NCBI GenBank assembly: GCA_003481005.1 | Contig: QUKC01000022.1 | Location: forward strand, 1-43,211 | DNA length: 43,211 nucleotides | Direction: 5' to 3' | Source of the DNA: Firmicutes bacterium TM09-10 | Lineage (GTDB): Bacteria > Bacillota > Clostridia > Lachnospirales > Lachnospiraceae | Part shown: piece after piece, positions 7,435 to 15,952 of the stretch | Position numbering within the stretch: position 1 is the first letter of the stretch | Layout of the letters: every line of letters begins with the position of its first letter | The notes under the pieces: generated by a model | Database searches by the model: none | The model's input: only the letters and a program-made list of their open reading frames with translations | What the model was told of the DNA's origin: nothing | Position numbers and translations under genes: made by a program

Positions 7435-8691
7435 ATGGTGCAGAAAAGAAGAGTTGTGATCACCGGATTAGGCGCGGTTACGCCAATCGGGAATACGGTT
7501 CCGGAATTTTGGACAAACGTCAGAAAAGGAACCGTAGGAATTGGAGAAATTACCGGATTTGATACGAAGGACTTTAAAGTAAAGCTTGCAGCTCAGGTAA
7601 AAGATTTCCATGGGGAAGAGAAAATGGATGCAAAAGCGGCAAGGCGGATGGAATTGTTTTCCCAGTATGCAGTCGCAGCTGCAAAGGAGGCCCTGGAGGA
7701 TGCCGGCCTCGATCTGACAAAAGAAGATCTGTTTCGTGCCGGTGTGATCGTGGGATCCGGAATTGGAAGCCTTTCGACCATTGAAAAGGAATACACAAAA
7801 ATTCTGGAAGGAAGGGCAAATCGGGTAGATCCTTTGATGGTTCCGAGAATGATTTCCAATATGGCAGCAGGAAATATTTCCATTCAACTGGGTATACGTG
7901 GAAAATGCACCAATGTTGTAACAGCATGTGCTTCCGGAACAAACTGCATCGGAGACGCATTCCGCGCCATCCAGTATGGGGATGCGGAGATCATGTTTGC
8001 CGGCGGAGCAGAAAGCTGTATTTGTCCGACAGGTATTGCAGGATTTCAGGCTCTTACGGCGCTTTCTCAGGAAACAGATCCGCTGCGGGCATCCATTCCA
8101 TTTGATGTAGACAGAAAAGGCTTTGTTCTTGGGGAAGGTGCCGGGATCCTTGTTCTGGAAGAGCTGGAGCATGCCCGGAAAAGAAGCGCAAGGATTTACG
8201 CAGAGCTGGTTGGATATGGTGCGACCGGAGATGCATTTCATATTACATCGCCATGTGAGGATGGAAGCGGTGCAGCAAAGGCGATGGAGCTTGCTATGCA
8301 GGAGGCAGAAACAGAGCCGGATCAGGTCGGATATATCAATGCACACGGAACAGGGACGCATCATAATGATCTGTTTGAAACACGGGCGATCAAACGGGCA
8401 TTTGGAGAAGCAGCAAAACAGGTGGCTGTTAATTCCACCAAATCCATGATCGGGCATTTACTCGGTGCCGCTGGTGCAGTAGAGGCAATTGTATGTGTGA
8501 AAACCTTGCAGGAGGGCTTTATTCATCAGACTGTCGGTACGAAGGAGACGGATGCAGAATGTGACCTCGATTATACCATTGGTGCACCGAAGCAGAAAAA
8601 ACTGGATTATGCAATGAGCAATTCCCTCGGCTTTGGCGGACACAATGCCTCTATTTTAATGAAACGCTATGAGGAAGGAAACAGGGAGTAA
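7435..8691 (+). CDS. fabF: Beta-ketoacyl-ACP synthase II
   Basis: A 418-residue elongating condensing enzyme. The thiolase-fold triad is complete: Cys165 in VTACASGTN, His304 in NAHGTGTHHND and His341 in SMIGHLLGAAGA. Three in-frame starts are possible. The ATG at 7411 follows GAGGAG and the ATG at 7435 follows AGAGGA, both about four bases away; 7435 gives the canonical beginning KRRVVITGLG and is preferred, but 7411 (8 residues longer) remains open. The gap after fabG (103 bp) holds no recognisable element. With no fabB, fabA or fabM here, the operon alone does not explain unsaturated fatty-acid synthesis. Confidence 0.95.
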   Translation: MVQKRRVVITGLGAVTPIGNTVPEFWTNVRKGTVGIGEITGFDTKDFKVKLAAQVKDFHGEEKMDAKAARRMELFSQYAVAAAKEALEDAGLDLTKEDLFRAGVIVGSGIGSLSTIEKEYTKILEGRANRVDPLMVPRMISNMAAGNISIQLGIRGKCTNVVTACASGTNCIGDAFRAIQYGDAEIMFAGGAESCICPTGIAGFQALTALSQETDPLRASIPFDVDRKGFVLGEGAGILVLEELEHARKRSARIYAELVGYGATGDAFHITSPCEDGSGAAKAMELAMQEAETEPDQVGYINAHGTGTHHNDLFETRAIKRAFGEAAKQVAVNSTKSMIGHLLGAAGAVEAIVCVKTLQEGFIHQTVGTKETDAECDLDYTIGAPKQKKLDYAMSNSLGFGGHNASILMKRYEEGNRE

Positions 8692-8696
8692 CAGAT

Positions 8697-9182
8697 ATGG
8701 AATTGGAACAGATCGCAGAGCTGATCGACCGGGTATCGGCATCAGAACTTGACAGTTTTTGCCTGGAACAAAACGGTATGCGTTTAAGCTTAAAAAAGAA
8801 ACAGCCTCGGAAACAAACAGATCCGGAAACACAAAGCACTTTGGTGCAGCTGCAAAAACAGTCGGAAAGTCCACAAGAACAGTCAAAACAGATGTCACCG
8901 GTGGAGCTTACAGGAGCAGAGCCCACAAAAACAGAGCATACAAAAACGGTAGTCTCCCCGCTGGTTGGTATCTTTTATGCAGCGCCGGCAGAGGATGCCG
9001 AACCCTTTGTACAGGAAGGCGACGGGATAGAAAAGGGTCAGACCCTTGGAATTGTGGAAGCCATGAAGCTGATGAATGAGCTGGAAAGTGATTACTGCGG
9101 GACCGTGAAGCAGATTCTTGTATCAAACGGGGAGATGGTGGAATACGGGCAGCCGCTTTTTATTGTGGAAGAACAGAACTAA
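8697..9182 (+). CDS. accB: Biotin carboxyl carrier protein of acetyl-CoA carboxylase
   Basis: A 161-residue BCCP. The C-terminal lipoyl/biotinyl domain (about 85-160) ends in the biotinylation motif EAMKLMNE with Lys124 as acceptor. Residues 35-83 form a flexible Gln/Lys/Thr/Pro-rich linker and the N-terminal 30 residues match the AccB family. It carries CO2 from AccC to the AccDA carboxyltransferase. It starts 5 bp after fabF with GGGAG upstream, so coupling is likely. It differs from the second biotin carrier of this window (34907-35281), which belongs to the decarboxylase cluster. Confidence 0.95.
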   Translation: MELEQIAELIDRVSASELDSFCLEQNGMRLSLKKKQPRKQTDPETQSTLVQLQKQSESPQEQSKQMSPVELTGAEPTKTEHTKTVVSPLVGIFYAAPAEDAEPFVQEGDGIEKGQTLGIVEAMKLMNELESDYCGTVKQILVSNGEMVEYGQPLFIVEEQN

Positions 9183-9201
9183 AACGGATATGGAGAACCC
9201 T

Positions 9202-9633
9202 ATGAAGCAGTTGAATATTATGCAGATCCAGGAACTGATTCCGCACAGACATCCCTTTTTGCTGATTGACGGAATTGAGGATTATGAGCCGGGAGAATAT
9301 GCAGTTGGCTATAAATGTGTTACATACCGGGAAGATTTTTTTGCCGGACATTTTCCGGAGGAGCCTGTAATGCCGGGAGTGCTGATCCTGGAGGCATTGG
9401 CGCAGACAGGAGCAGTAGCGATTTTATCGCTTCCGGAAAACAAAGGGAAAATTGCATATTTTGGTGCAGTGGATAAATGCCGCTTTAAAGGAAAAGTGAT
9501 TCCGGGTGACAGACTTTGTCTGGAAACACGCATTATCCGAAAAAAAGGACCGATGGGAATCGGAGAGGCAACTGCCAGTGTAGGCGGAAAGATTGTTGCA
9601 AGGGCAGAGCTGACATTTATGATAGGAGCTTGA
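9202..9633 (+). CDS. fabZ: 3-hydroxyacyl-ACP dehydratase
   Basis: A 143-residue hot-dog-fold dehydratase that turns 3-hydroxyacyl-ACP into trans-2-enoyl-ACP. The active pair is His50 in FAGHFPEEPVMPG and Glu64 in LEALAQTG; the N-terminal PHRHPFLLID is also diagnostic. The ATG at 9202 has GGAG six bases upstream; the ATG at 9190 lacks a site, and a longer frame from 9118 lies inside accB. Its position between accB and accC, inside the carboxylase genes, is a common gene order in Firmicutes. Confidence 0.95.
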   Translation: MKQLNIMQIQELIPHRHPFLLIDGIEDYEPGEYAVGYKCVTYREDFFAGHFPEEPVMPGVLILEALAQTGAVAILSLPENKGKIAYFGAVDKCRFKGKVIPGDRLCLETRIIRKKGPMGIGEATASVGGKIVARAELTFMIGA

Positions 9634-9641
9634 TAACAGAC

Positions 9642-10991
9642 ATGATCAGAAAGGTACTTGTTGCAAACAGAGGTGAAATTGCGGTTCGGATCATCCGGGC
9701 GTGTCGGGAGATGGAAATTGAGACGGTTGCTGTGTACTCCGAAGCAGACCGGGATGCATTGCATGCAAAGCTGGCGGATGAGGCTGTCTGCATTGGACCT
9801 GCGCGTCCGACAGATAGCTATCTGGCAATGGAACAGATTCTGAGCGCCGCTGTTGTAACAGGGGCGGATGCGATTCATCCGGGATTTGGATTTCTGTCAG
9901 AGAACAGCCGGTTTGCAGAGCTGTGTGAAAAATGTGGGATTATTTTTATCGGTCCTCCTGCAGAGGTAATCGCACGAATGGGGAATAAGCAGGAAGCCAG
10001 AAATACGATGCAAAAAGCAGGAATCCCGATTATTCCGGGCAGCAGGGATGCTGTTTATGAGGAAGAAGATGGACTGGAGCAGGCAAAAGCGATCGGATAT
10101 CCTGTCATGATCAAGGCTGCCCTTGGAGGCGGCGGAAAGGGTATGCGTGTGGCACAAAGCCCGGAGGAGTTCAGAAAAAATTTCCGGATAGCGCAGACAG
10201 AAGCAAAACAATCCTTTGGAGATGGAGCGATGTATCTGGAGCATTTTCTGACCGGACCTAAGCATGTGGAGGTACAGATTCTGGCAGATCGTGCAGGAAA
10301 TACGATTTATCTGGGAGAACGGGACTGTTCTATGCAGCGACGGCATCAGAAGGTGCTGGAGGAAGCACCCTGTGCAAGCCTTTCCCAAAGTCAGCGTCAA
10401 AAAATGGGGGAATGTGCTGTGGACGCGGCAAAGGCAGCCGGATATGTGAACGCAGGTACGATAGAGTTTTTACTGGAGCCGGATGGAAATTTTTATTTTA
10501 TGGAAATGAATACCAGAATTCAGGTAGAGCATCCGGTTACAGAATGGGTTACGGGTGTGGACCTGATCAAGGAGCAGATTCGAATTGCGGATGGACAGCT
10601 GCTTTTACTGCAGCAGCAAGATGTGTCTGTAAATGGTCATTCCATAGAAGTCAGGATAAACGCTCAAAATCCGGACGCAGGATTTGCACCATGCCCGGGA
10701 ACGGTTACGGGGCTGCATTTGCCGGGAGGAAAGGGTGTCCGTGTTGACTCTGCCATTTACAGTGGCTATACGATTCCGCCGTTTTATGATGCAATGATCG
10801 CAAAGATCAGTGTATGGGCGAAAAGCCGCCGGGAGGCAATTGAAAAGCTTCACAGTGCGCTGGGAGAAGTGATCATAGAGGGCATAGATACAAATGTAGA
10901 TTTTTTGTATGAGCTTCTGGAGAATGAAGAGTTCCGGCAGGGAAAAACGGACATTGAATTTCTGGAACGCAGGAATGGAGAAAGCAAGTGA
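9642..10991 (+). CDS. accC: Acetyl-CoA carboxylase biotin carboxylase subunit
   Basis: A 449-residue ATP-grasp enzyme that carboxylates the biotin of AccB using ATP and bicarbonate. Seen are the N-terminal VLVANRGEIAVRII, the glycine-rich ATP loop KAALGGGGKGMR, HVEVQILAD, ERDCSMQRRHQK and the metal/catalytic segment EMNTRIQVEHPVTE. Length is normal for a stand-alone AccC; no biotinyl domain follows. A frame extending to 9516 overlaps fabZ and lacks homology. The start lies 8 bp after fabZ. The stop overlaps the GTG start of accDA. Confidence 0.96.
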   Translation: MIRKVLVANRGEIAVRIIRACREMEIETVAVYSEADRDALHAKLADEAVCIGPARPTDSYLAMEQILSAAVVTGADAIHPGFGFLSENSRFAELCEKCGIIFIGPPAEVIARMGNKQEARNTMQKAGIPIIPGSRDAVYEEEDGLEQAKAIGYPVMIKAALGGGGKGMRVAQSPEEFRKNFRIAQTEAKQSFGDGAMYLEHFLTGPKHVEVQILADRAGNTIYLGERDCSMQRRHQKVLEEAPCASLSQSQRQKMGECAVDAAKAAGYVNAGTIEFLLEPDGNFYFMEMNTRIQVEHPVTEWVTGVDLIKEQIRIADGQLLLLQQQDVSVNGHSIEVRINAQNPDAGFAPCPGTVTGLHLPGGKGVRVDSAIYSGYTIPPFYDAMIAKISVWAKSRREAIEKLHSALGEVIIEGIDTNVDFLYELLENEEFRQGKTDIEFLERRNGESK

Positions 10992-12709
10992 ATCTGGATC
11001 ATGTTTTTAAAAAAACAAAAAAAGCTCTGAGAAAAAGAGAAAGCACCACAACTGTTCCGGATGGCTTATTATGCCGCTGCAGCAGATGTAAAAAACCGAT
11101 CCTCGTACAGGAAGTGCGGGATGCATATTATATTTGTCCAAAGTGCGGAGGTTATTTTAAGGTACGTGCTTATGAGAGAATCCGCAGAGTGGCAGATGAG
11201 GGAACCTTTCAGGAATCAGACAGAGAGCTGGTCGGAGAAAATCCACTGGGGTTTGAAGGATATGAAGAAAAGCTGGCAGCTGAAAGACTGAAGACCAGAA
11301 TGAAGGAAGCCATCATTACAGGAACGGGCTCCATAGATGGGATACCGGCAGCCCTTGGTGTAATGGACAGCCGTTTCATGATGGCGAGCATGGGGTGGGC
11401 TGTCGGGGAAAAGCTGACTCGTCTGATCGAGAAGGCAACGACGGAAAACTTACCGTTAATCCTGTTTACCTGCTCCGGTGGTGCGCGTATGCAGGAGGGA
11501 ATTCATTCTTTAATGCAGATGGCAAAGGTATCTGCTGCAATGGCAAAGCACCACGCGGCAGGACTTTTGTCTGTTTGTGTATTGACAGATCCGACCACTG
11601 GCGGTGTGACAGCGAGCTTTGCGATGGAAGGAGATGTGATACTGGCAGAGCCCAATGCGCTGATCGGGTTTGCCGGACCTCGGGTAATTGAACAGACGAT
11701 CGGGCAACGGTTGCCCAAGGGTTTCCAACGCTCTGAATTTTTAATGGAGCACGGATTCGTAGACCGGATCATAGAACGTTCTGAATTAAAAAAGGTACTG
11801 GCGGATCTTTGCAGAATGCATGACCGGGAATACTGCAAAAAGGCGCTTTGCCAGCTGGTGGATACAGAAATACAGGAAGGCGCAAAAAAGAACCCGGCAG
11901 CCCGTCCGGCCCTGGAGCAAAAAGAATCGGGATCGGCATGGGAGCATGTGCTTGCTGCACGACGGGCGGACAGACCTGTGGGCAGTGATTATATCCGGGC
12001 ACTCTTTTCCGAATTTTATGAATTTCATGGGGACAGAAGGTTTGGAGATGATCCGGCGCTGATTGGAGGAATCGGGTTATTTGAAGGAGTTCCGGTTACT
12101 GTGATCGCTCAGGAAAAGGGAACCTCCGCCAAAGATCGGGTAAAGCATAATTTTGGAATGTGTCAGCCGGAAGGATATCGGAAGGCCCTTCGTTTGATGA
12201 AGGAAGCAGAGAAATTTCATCGGCCGGTGCTTTGTTTCATAGATACCCCCGGAGCTTTTTGCGGGATTGGAGCTGAGGAGCGCGGTCAGGGTTCCGCAAT
12301 TGCGGAAAATCTGTTGGAGATAAGCAGGCTGAAAACACCGGTGGTATCCATCTTTATCGGGGAAGGGGGAAGCGGCGGAGCGCTGGCCCTCGCCTGTGGA
12401 GATGAAGTGTGGATGATGGAGAATGCGGTGTATTCTGTTTTATCACCGGAAGGTTTTGCAAGTATACTCTGGAAAGATAAAAAGTGTGCGCCCGAGGCTG
12501 CAGATAAAATGAAGCTGACTGCAGAGGATGTTGTGGCCGCACAGGCAGCAGAGCGGATGATCAAAGAACCGGAAAAGCTGACCATACAGAATATGGGATC
12601 AGTGTTGGAACAGCTTCGGGAAGAATTAAGAAGGTTTTTAAAACAATATACTGTGCTGGAGCCTGAAAAACTTTGTGACAGACGGTATGAAAGATTCCGG
12701 AAGCTTTGA
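10988..12709 (+). CDS. accDA: Fused acetyl-CoA carboxylase carboxyltransferase (beta-alpha)
   Basis: A 573-residue fusion of AccD and AccA in one chain. Residues 1-285 are the beta part, with a zinc ribbon (Cys31, Cys34, Cys50, Cys53) and the crotonase-fold CoA pocket CSGGARMQEG and PTTGGVTASF. Residues about 310-573 are the alpha part, with FYEFHGDRRFGDDPA, FIDTPGAFCG and GEGGSGGALAL. Together they move the carboxyl group from biotin to acetyl-CoA. The GTG start overlaps the accC stop (GTGA). Separate genes are the rule in many bacteria; beta-alpha fusions are known in some Clostridia. No sign of frameshift: the linker is continuous and the frame is clean. Confidence 0.95.
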   Translation: MNLDHVFKKTKKALRKRESTTTVPDGLLCRCSRCKKPILVQEVRDAYYICPKCGGYFKVRAYERIRRVADEGTFQESDRELVGENPLGFEGYEEKLAAERLKTRMKEAIITGTGSIDGIPAALGVMDSRFMMASMGWAVGEKLTRLIEKATTENLPLILFTCSGGARMQEGIHSLMQMAKVSAAMAKHHAAGLLSVCVLTDPTTGGVTASFAMEGDVILAEPNALIGFAGPRVIEQTIGQRLPKGFQRSEFLMEHGFVDRIIERSELKKVLADLCRMHDREYCKKALCQLVDTEIQEGAKKNPAARPALEQKESGSAWEHVLAARRADRPVGSDYIRALFSEFYEFHGDRRFGDDPALIGGIGLFEGVPVTVIAQEKGTSAKDRVKHNFGMCQPEGYRKALRLMKEAEKFHRPVLCFIDTPGAFCGIGAEERGQGSAIAENLLEISRLKTPVVSIFIGEGGSGGALALACGDEVWMMENAVYSVLSPEGFASILWKDKKCAPEAADKMKLTAEDVVAAQAAERMIKEPEKLTIQNMGSVLEQLREELRRFLKQYTVLEPEKLCDRRYERFRKL

Positions 12710-12754
12710 CCCCGGCATCCTCTTTATAAGAAATTAGTACGAAGGAGAACTACC

Positions 12755-13810
12755 ATGAAAAGTCAGGTATGGATTGGGAAAAAAAGATTGAAAAAACCGC
12801 TGATTCAGGGAGGAATGGGAATTGGAGTCAGCCTGTCCGGACTGGCGGGGGCAGTGGCGAAGGAAGGGGGAGTCGGAACCATTTCAGCCGCGCAGATCGG
12901 CTTTTTACAGCCTGAATTTGAACAAAACCCGGTTTTAGCAAATCTGAAGGCAATGGAGGAAGAACTGCAAAAGGCGAGAAAGATTGCACCGGATGGAATC
13001 CTCGGGTTTAATATCATGGTGGCAATGAATCATTATGAGACCTATGTAAGAAAGGCCGTTGAGACCGGCGCAGATTTTATTGTGTCCGGTGCCGGGTTGC
13101 CGCTGGAGCTTCCGGCAATGGTTTCGGATACAGACATTGCAATTGCACCGATCGTCTCCGGTGCCCGTGCGGCGGCACTGATCCTGAAATACTGGGAGAA
13201 AAAATATCATAGATATCCGGATTTTATCGTGATCGAAGGCCCGGAGGCTGGCGGACATCTTGGATTTTCCAGAAAACAGCTGGAAGAAAAAATGGATTAT
13301 GATCTGGAAATCTCTGAAATATTGAAACTGGTACGAGTCTATGAAAAGAAGGCGGAAAGGAAAATACCTGTTGCAGTCGGCGGCGGGATCTGTGATAAAG
13401 CGCGGGCAGAGCATGGGTTTATGCTTGGAGCGGATCTGATTCAGGTTGCAAGCAGGTTTATTACAACGAAAGAATGTGATGCGGACAGTGCATATAAAGA
13501 TGCGTATTTGAAGGCACGGAAAGAGGATATTGTGCTGGTGTCAAGTCCGGTTGGAATGCCGGGGCGCGCAATCAGAAATCCTTTTCTGGAACGTGTGGAG
13601 AAGGGGGAGTTCCAAAGACCGCAGAAATGCTTTGGCTGTTTAAAGCACTGCAATCCGGCGGAAATACCCTATTGTATTACAGAAGCGTTGATCCATGCCG
13701 TAAAGGGAGATACAGAAAATGGCTTGCTTTTTTGCGGAGCCCAGGTTTACTTGGCAAATCAGATAGAGACAGTACAGGATGTTATGGAAGATTTGCTGGG
13801 AGGATTGTAA
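12755..13810 (+). CDS. FMN-dependent nitronate monooxygenase / FabK-like flavoprotein
   Basis: A 351-residue TIM-barrel flavoprotein of the nitronate monooxygenase family. It shares with FabK the LIQGGMGIGVS start, the EGPEAGGHLGF motif and the VAVGGGICDKAR phosphate loop, but has longer insertions and a C-terminal Cys cluster CFGCLKHCNPAEIPYC at about residues 288-304 that FabK at 4717 lacks and that may bind a metal. It has a good AAGGAG site. It lies 45 bp after accDA, at the end of the operon, so it may act in fatty-acid metabolism as a second enoyl reductase or remove a reactive by-product. The exact reaction cannot be set from sequence. Confidence 0.8.
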   Translation: MKSQVWIGKKRLKKPLIQGGMGIGVSLSGLAGAVAKEGGVGTISAAQIGFLQPEFEQNPVLANLKAMEEELQKARKIAPDGILGFNIMVAMNHYETYVRKAVETGADFIVSGAGLPLELPAMVSDTDIAIAPIVSGARAAALILKYWEKKYHRYPDFIVIEGPEAGGHLGFSRKQLEEKMDYDLEISEILKLVRVYEKKAERKIPVAVGGGICDKARAEHGFMLGADLIQVASRFITTKECDADSAYKDAYLKARKEDIVLVSSPVGMPGRAIRNPFLERVEKGEFQRPQKCFGCLKHCNPAEIPYCITEALIHAVKGDTENGLLFCGAQVYLANQIETVQDVMEDLLGGL

Positions 13811-13834
13811 ATAAACCGAAAGTTGTGCTATGAT
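13805..13834 (+). promoter_or_regulatory. Possible separate promoter of the tetR gene
   Basis: TTGTAA at 13805-13810 and TATGAT at 13829-13834 are 18 bp apart. They lie at the end of the flavoprotein gene and 29 bp upstream of the regulator's start, so tetR may be expressed both with the operon and on its own. Confidence 0.35.
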
Positions 13835-13862
13835 GCTACAATGCAGGGCAAAGGAGAAGGAT

Positions 13863-14441
13863 ATGGCGGAATTATTTGGGAAAAAATATACAAACAGAAC
13901 CCGTTTTACGCGGATGTGCATCGGAGAAGCCGTTTTTTCCCTGATGGATAAAAAACCATATGAAGAGATCCGGGTATCCGATATTGTAAAACGTGCCGGT
14001 GTTTCCCGAATGACGTTTTATCATTATTATGAACAAAAAGAAGATGCGCTTGCAGATTACTTTCATGAGATTGTAAACGGGTATGTCCGGGAACGCAGCG
14101 AGATCATAAAAAAAGGCGGAAAATTTCACGATCCGGGAAGTATAGAACATGCACTGAAGTATTTTGATCAGTATGCAGCCTTTATCTTGAAGCTTGTAGA
14201 TGCGCATTTGTATCATATCATATTGGAAGCTATGAACTCTTTTATGATGGAACGGATTCAACCGGTTTATAAAATTCCGCCCTACGAGCTGTATTTTTAT
14301 GGCGGTGCGTTGATGAATGTGTTTGTTATGTGGGAAAAAAACGGAAAACGGGAAACTCCGGAGGCCATTGCAAAAACACTGGCGTCCGGAGCTGTTTTTA
14401 CCGCAGATACGTTTCCAGCTTCGTGTGACGATAATAAGTAA
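13863..14441 (+). CDS. TetR/AcrR-family transcriptional regulator
   Basis: A 192-residue regulator. The N-terminal helix-turn-helix is clear at residues 37-60 (IRVSDIVKRAGVSRMTFYHYY), followed by an all-helical ligand-binding half. The ATG at 13863 follows AAGGAGAAGG; a frame from 13830 has no such site. Placement as the last gene of the fatty-acid operon suggests that it senses an acyl-CoA, acyl-ACP or lipid and controls this operon, possibly through the dyad at 3361-3375; this is inference. It could instead govern the convergent MATE exporter, whose 3' end it overlaps by 44 bp. Confidence 0.85.
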   Translation: MAELFGKKYTNRTRFTRMCIGEAVFSLMDKKPYEEIRVSDIVKRAGVSRMTFYHYYEQKEDALADYFHEIVNGYVRERSEIIKKGGKFHDPGSIEHALKYFDQYAAFILKLVDAHLYHIILEAMNSFMMERIQPVYKIPPYELYFYGGALMNVFVMWEKNGKRETPEAIAKTLASGAVFTADTFPASCDDNK

Positions 14442-15753
14442 ACAGAAGGATACTGCACAACACCCAGCCCAGCGGATAGCCCAGTGCGACGGCGATGACA
14501 GAGTCTGTAAACTGTGTGACCGTGTAAAGATAGATCTGGCGGAACACGATAAAGCAGCTCATCATGATGACCATGGGGGCTTTTGTATTGCCGATACCCC
14601 GCAGTGTGCCGGCGTGTACCTGATTGACGCAAAGGGCGAGGTAAAACGGCATTTCCAGACGGATGAAAAGTGTGCCATAGTCTAAAACCTCCGGCGTGCG
14701 GTTGAACATGGAGACAAGAGGGCGGGCAAAAATCAAAACAGGAATCGTAATAAGGATCGCGACGGCAAAGCAGAGCAGTGTGCCTACCTTAGTGCTTTGC
14801 CGGACACGGTCTATTTTGCGTGCACCGAGGTTCTGACCGACAAAGGTGGTCACGCCAAGGGAAAGGCTCTGGATGGGAAGTACGCAGAATTTGTCAATTT
14901 TTCCATAGGAAGACCAGCCTGCCATGGCAGCAGAACCAAAACGATTGATGTATGCCTGTACAAAAACATTGGAAAAGGAAGTGACTGCCATCTGAATTGC
15001 GGCGGGAAGTCCGAGAAAGAAAATCTTTTTCGTCATGCCCGGATCCAGACGGACCTTGCTCCAAATGATGCGGTAACAGGCTTTTTCGCGGGTCAGGACA
15101 AAGAGTGTCAGGAGGGCGGAAATTCCCTGGGAAAGGATAGTCGCCCAGGCGGCACCCGCGATACCGAACCGCAAAACTGCGACGAATAAAAGATCCAGCA
15201 GCGTATTCAAAACCGCGCAGAAAATCAGAAAATAGAGCGGACGTCTGGAATCTCCGACCGCGCGAAGAATGCCGGCCCCCATGTTATAGAACAAAAGTCC
15301 GGTGACACCGATAAAATAAATGCGAAGATAGGTTGCAGCCTCGGGGAAGACATCCTCCGGAGTGCCCATGAGGCGCAGCAGGGATGGAACAAGCAAAAGG
15401 GCGAGCACCGTGCAGAGAATGCTCATGCAAAGTGTCAGTGCGATGGTCGTCTGGACGGCGACAGAAACCTTTTCTTCTTTTTTGCCGCCATAATATTGGG
15501 AAATGATGACGCCTGCACCGGTGGACATGCCGGAAAAAAAACCGATAAAGGTATTGATAACGCTATCCGTGGAGCCGACTGCGGCGAGTGCCTCTTTTCC
15601 AACAAAATTACCGACGACGATGCTGTCTACCGTATTGTAAAGCTGCTGAAACAGGTTGCCGGCCATTAGCGGAAGCGCAAATAATAAAAGGCACCGCCAG
15701 ATCGGTCCCTCTGTCATCAGAACTTCTTTTTGCCTGTGTTGTCTTTTTTCCAT
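14398..15753 (-). CDS. MATE-family multidrug/cation antiporter
   Basis: A 451-residue polytopic membrane protein with about 12 hydrophobic segments in two halves. MATE signatures are present: PLMAGNLFQQLYNTVDSIVVG in the first helix, GAGVIISQYYGGKKEE after helix 2, and the matching repeat in the second half (VTTFVGQNLGARKIDRV). Such proteins export drugs or metabolites using a Na+ or H+ gradient; the substrate is unknown. The start follows a GGGGAGAGA purine run. The gene points toward tetR and the coding regions overlap tail to tail by 44 bp, with no terminator between them. Confidence 0.9.
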   Translation of the reverse strand: MEKRQHRQKEVLMTEGPIWRCLLLFALPLMAGNLFQQLYNTVDSIVVGNFVGKEALAAVGSTDSVINTFIGFFSGMSTGAGVIISQYYGGKKEEKVSVAVQTTIALTLCMSILCTVLALLLVPSLLRLMGTPEDVFPEAATYLRIYFIGVTGLLFYNMGAGILRAVGDSRRPLYFLIFCAVLNTLLDLLFVAVLRFGIAGAAWATILSQGISALLTLFVLTREKACYRIIWSKVRLDPGMTKKIFFLGLPAAIQMAVTSFSNVFVQAYINRFGSAAMAGWSSYGKIDKFCVLPIQSLSLGVTTFVGQNLGARKIDRVRQSTKVGTLLCFAVAILITIPVLIFARPLVSMFNRTPEVLDYGTLFIRLEMPFYLALCVNQVHAGTLRGIGNTKAPMVIMMSCFIVFRQIYLYTVTQFTDSVIAVALGYPLGWVLCSILLFTYYRHTKLETYLR

Positions 15754-15791
15754 AACTTCTGTCTCTCCCCTAAAATAATGTCAGTACTTTA

Positions 15792-15820
15792 ATCTTAATC
15801 GAAAAAGTCCGGGTACACAA
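15792..15820 (-). promoter_or_regulatory. Possible promoter of the MATE gene
   Basis: Read on the minus strand, TTGTGT (15815-15820) and TAAGAT (15792-15797) are 17 bp apart, about 38 bp upstream of the MATE start. The intergenic stretch 15754-15952 thus holds two divergent promoters. Confidence 0.35.
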
Positions 15821-15877
15821 TTGGCAGAGTGGATATATTTTTTTGGACAGATTAGGAAAATTGACGGGGAAATTTGC

Positions 15878-15906
15878 TTGTAAAGAATAAGGAGTGATTT
15901 TATAAT
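15878..15906 (+). promoter_or_regulatory. Promoter of the MMPL-GLUG operon
   Basis: TTGTAA at 15878-15883 and a perfect TATAAT at 15901-15906 are separated by 17 bp. A transcript starting about 15913 would not include the ATG at 15911, which supports the downstream start at 15953. Confidence 0.6.
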
Positions 15907-15952
15907 AGGAATGAAATTTCTGGTGAAAAGCAGAGGTCAAGGAGTGAATCGA

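Noticed and set aside
12735..12750. TTAGTAC half-site before the second FabK-like gene as a FapR operator
   Set aside because: Only one half of the known FapR dyad is present, with no symmetrical partner and no promoter at correct spacing.
13872..14261. Minus-strand open frames opposite tetR and many other genes
   Set aside because: They are reflections of codon bias in the real genes, without binding sites or recognisable protein patterns.
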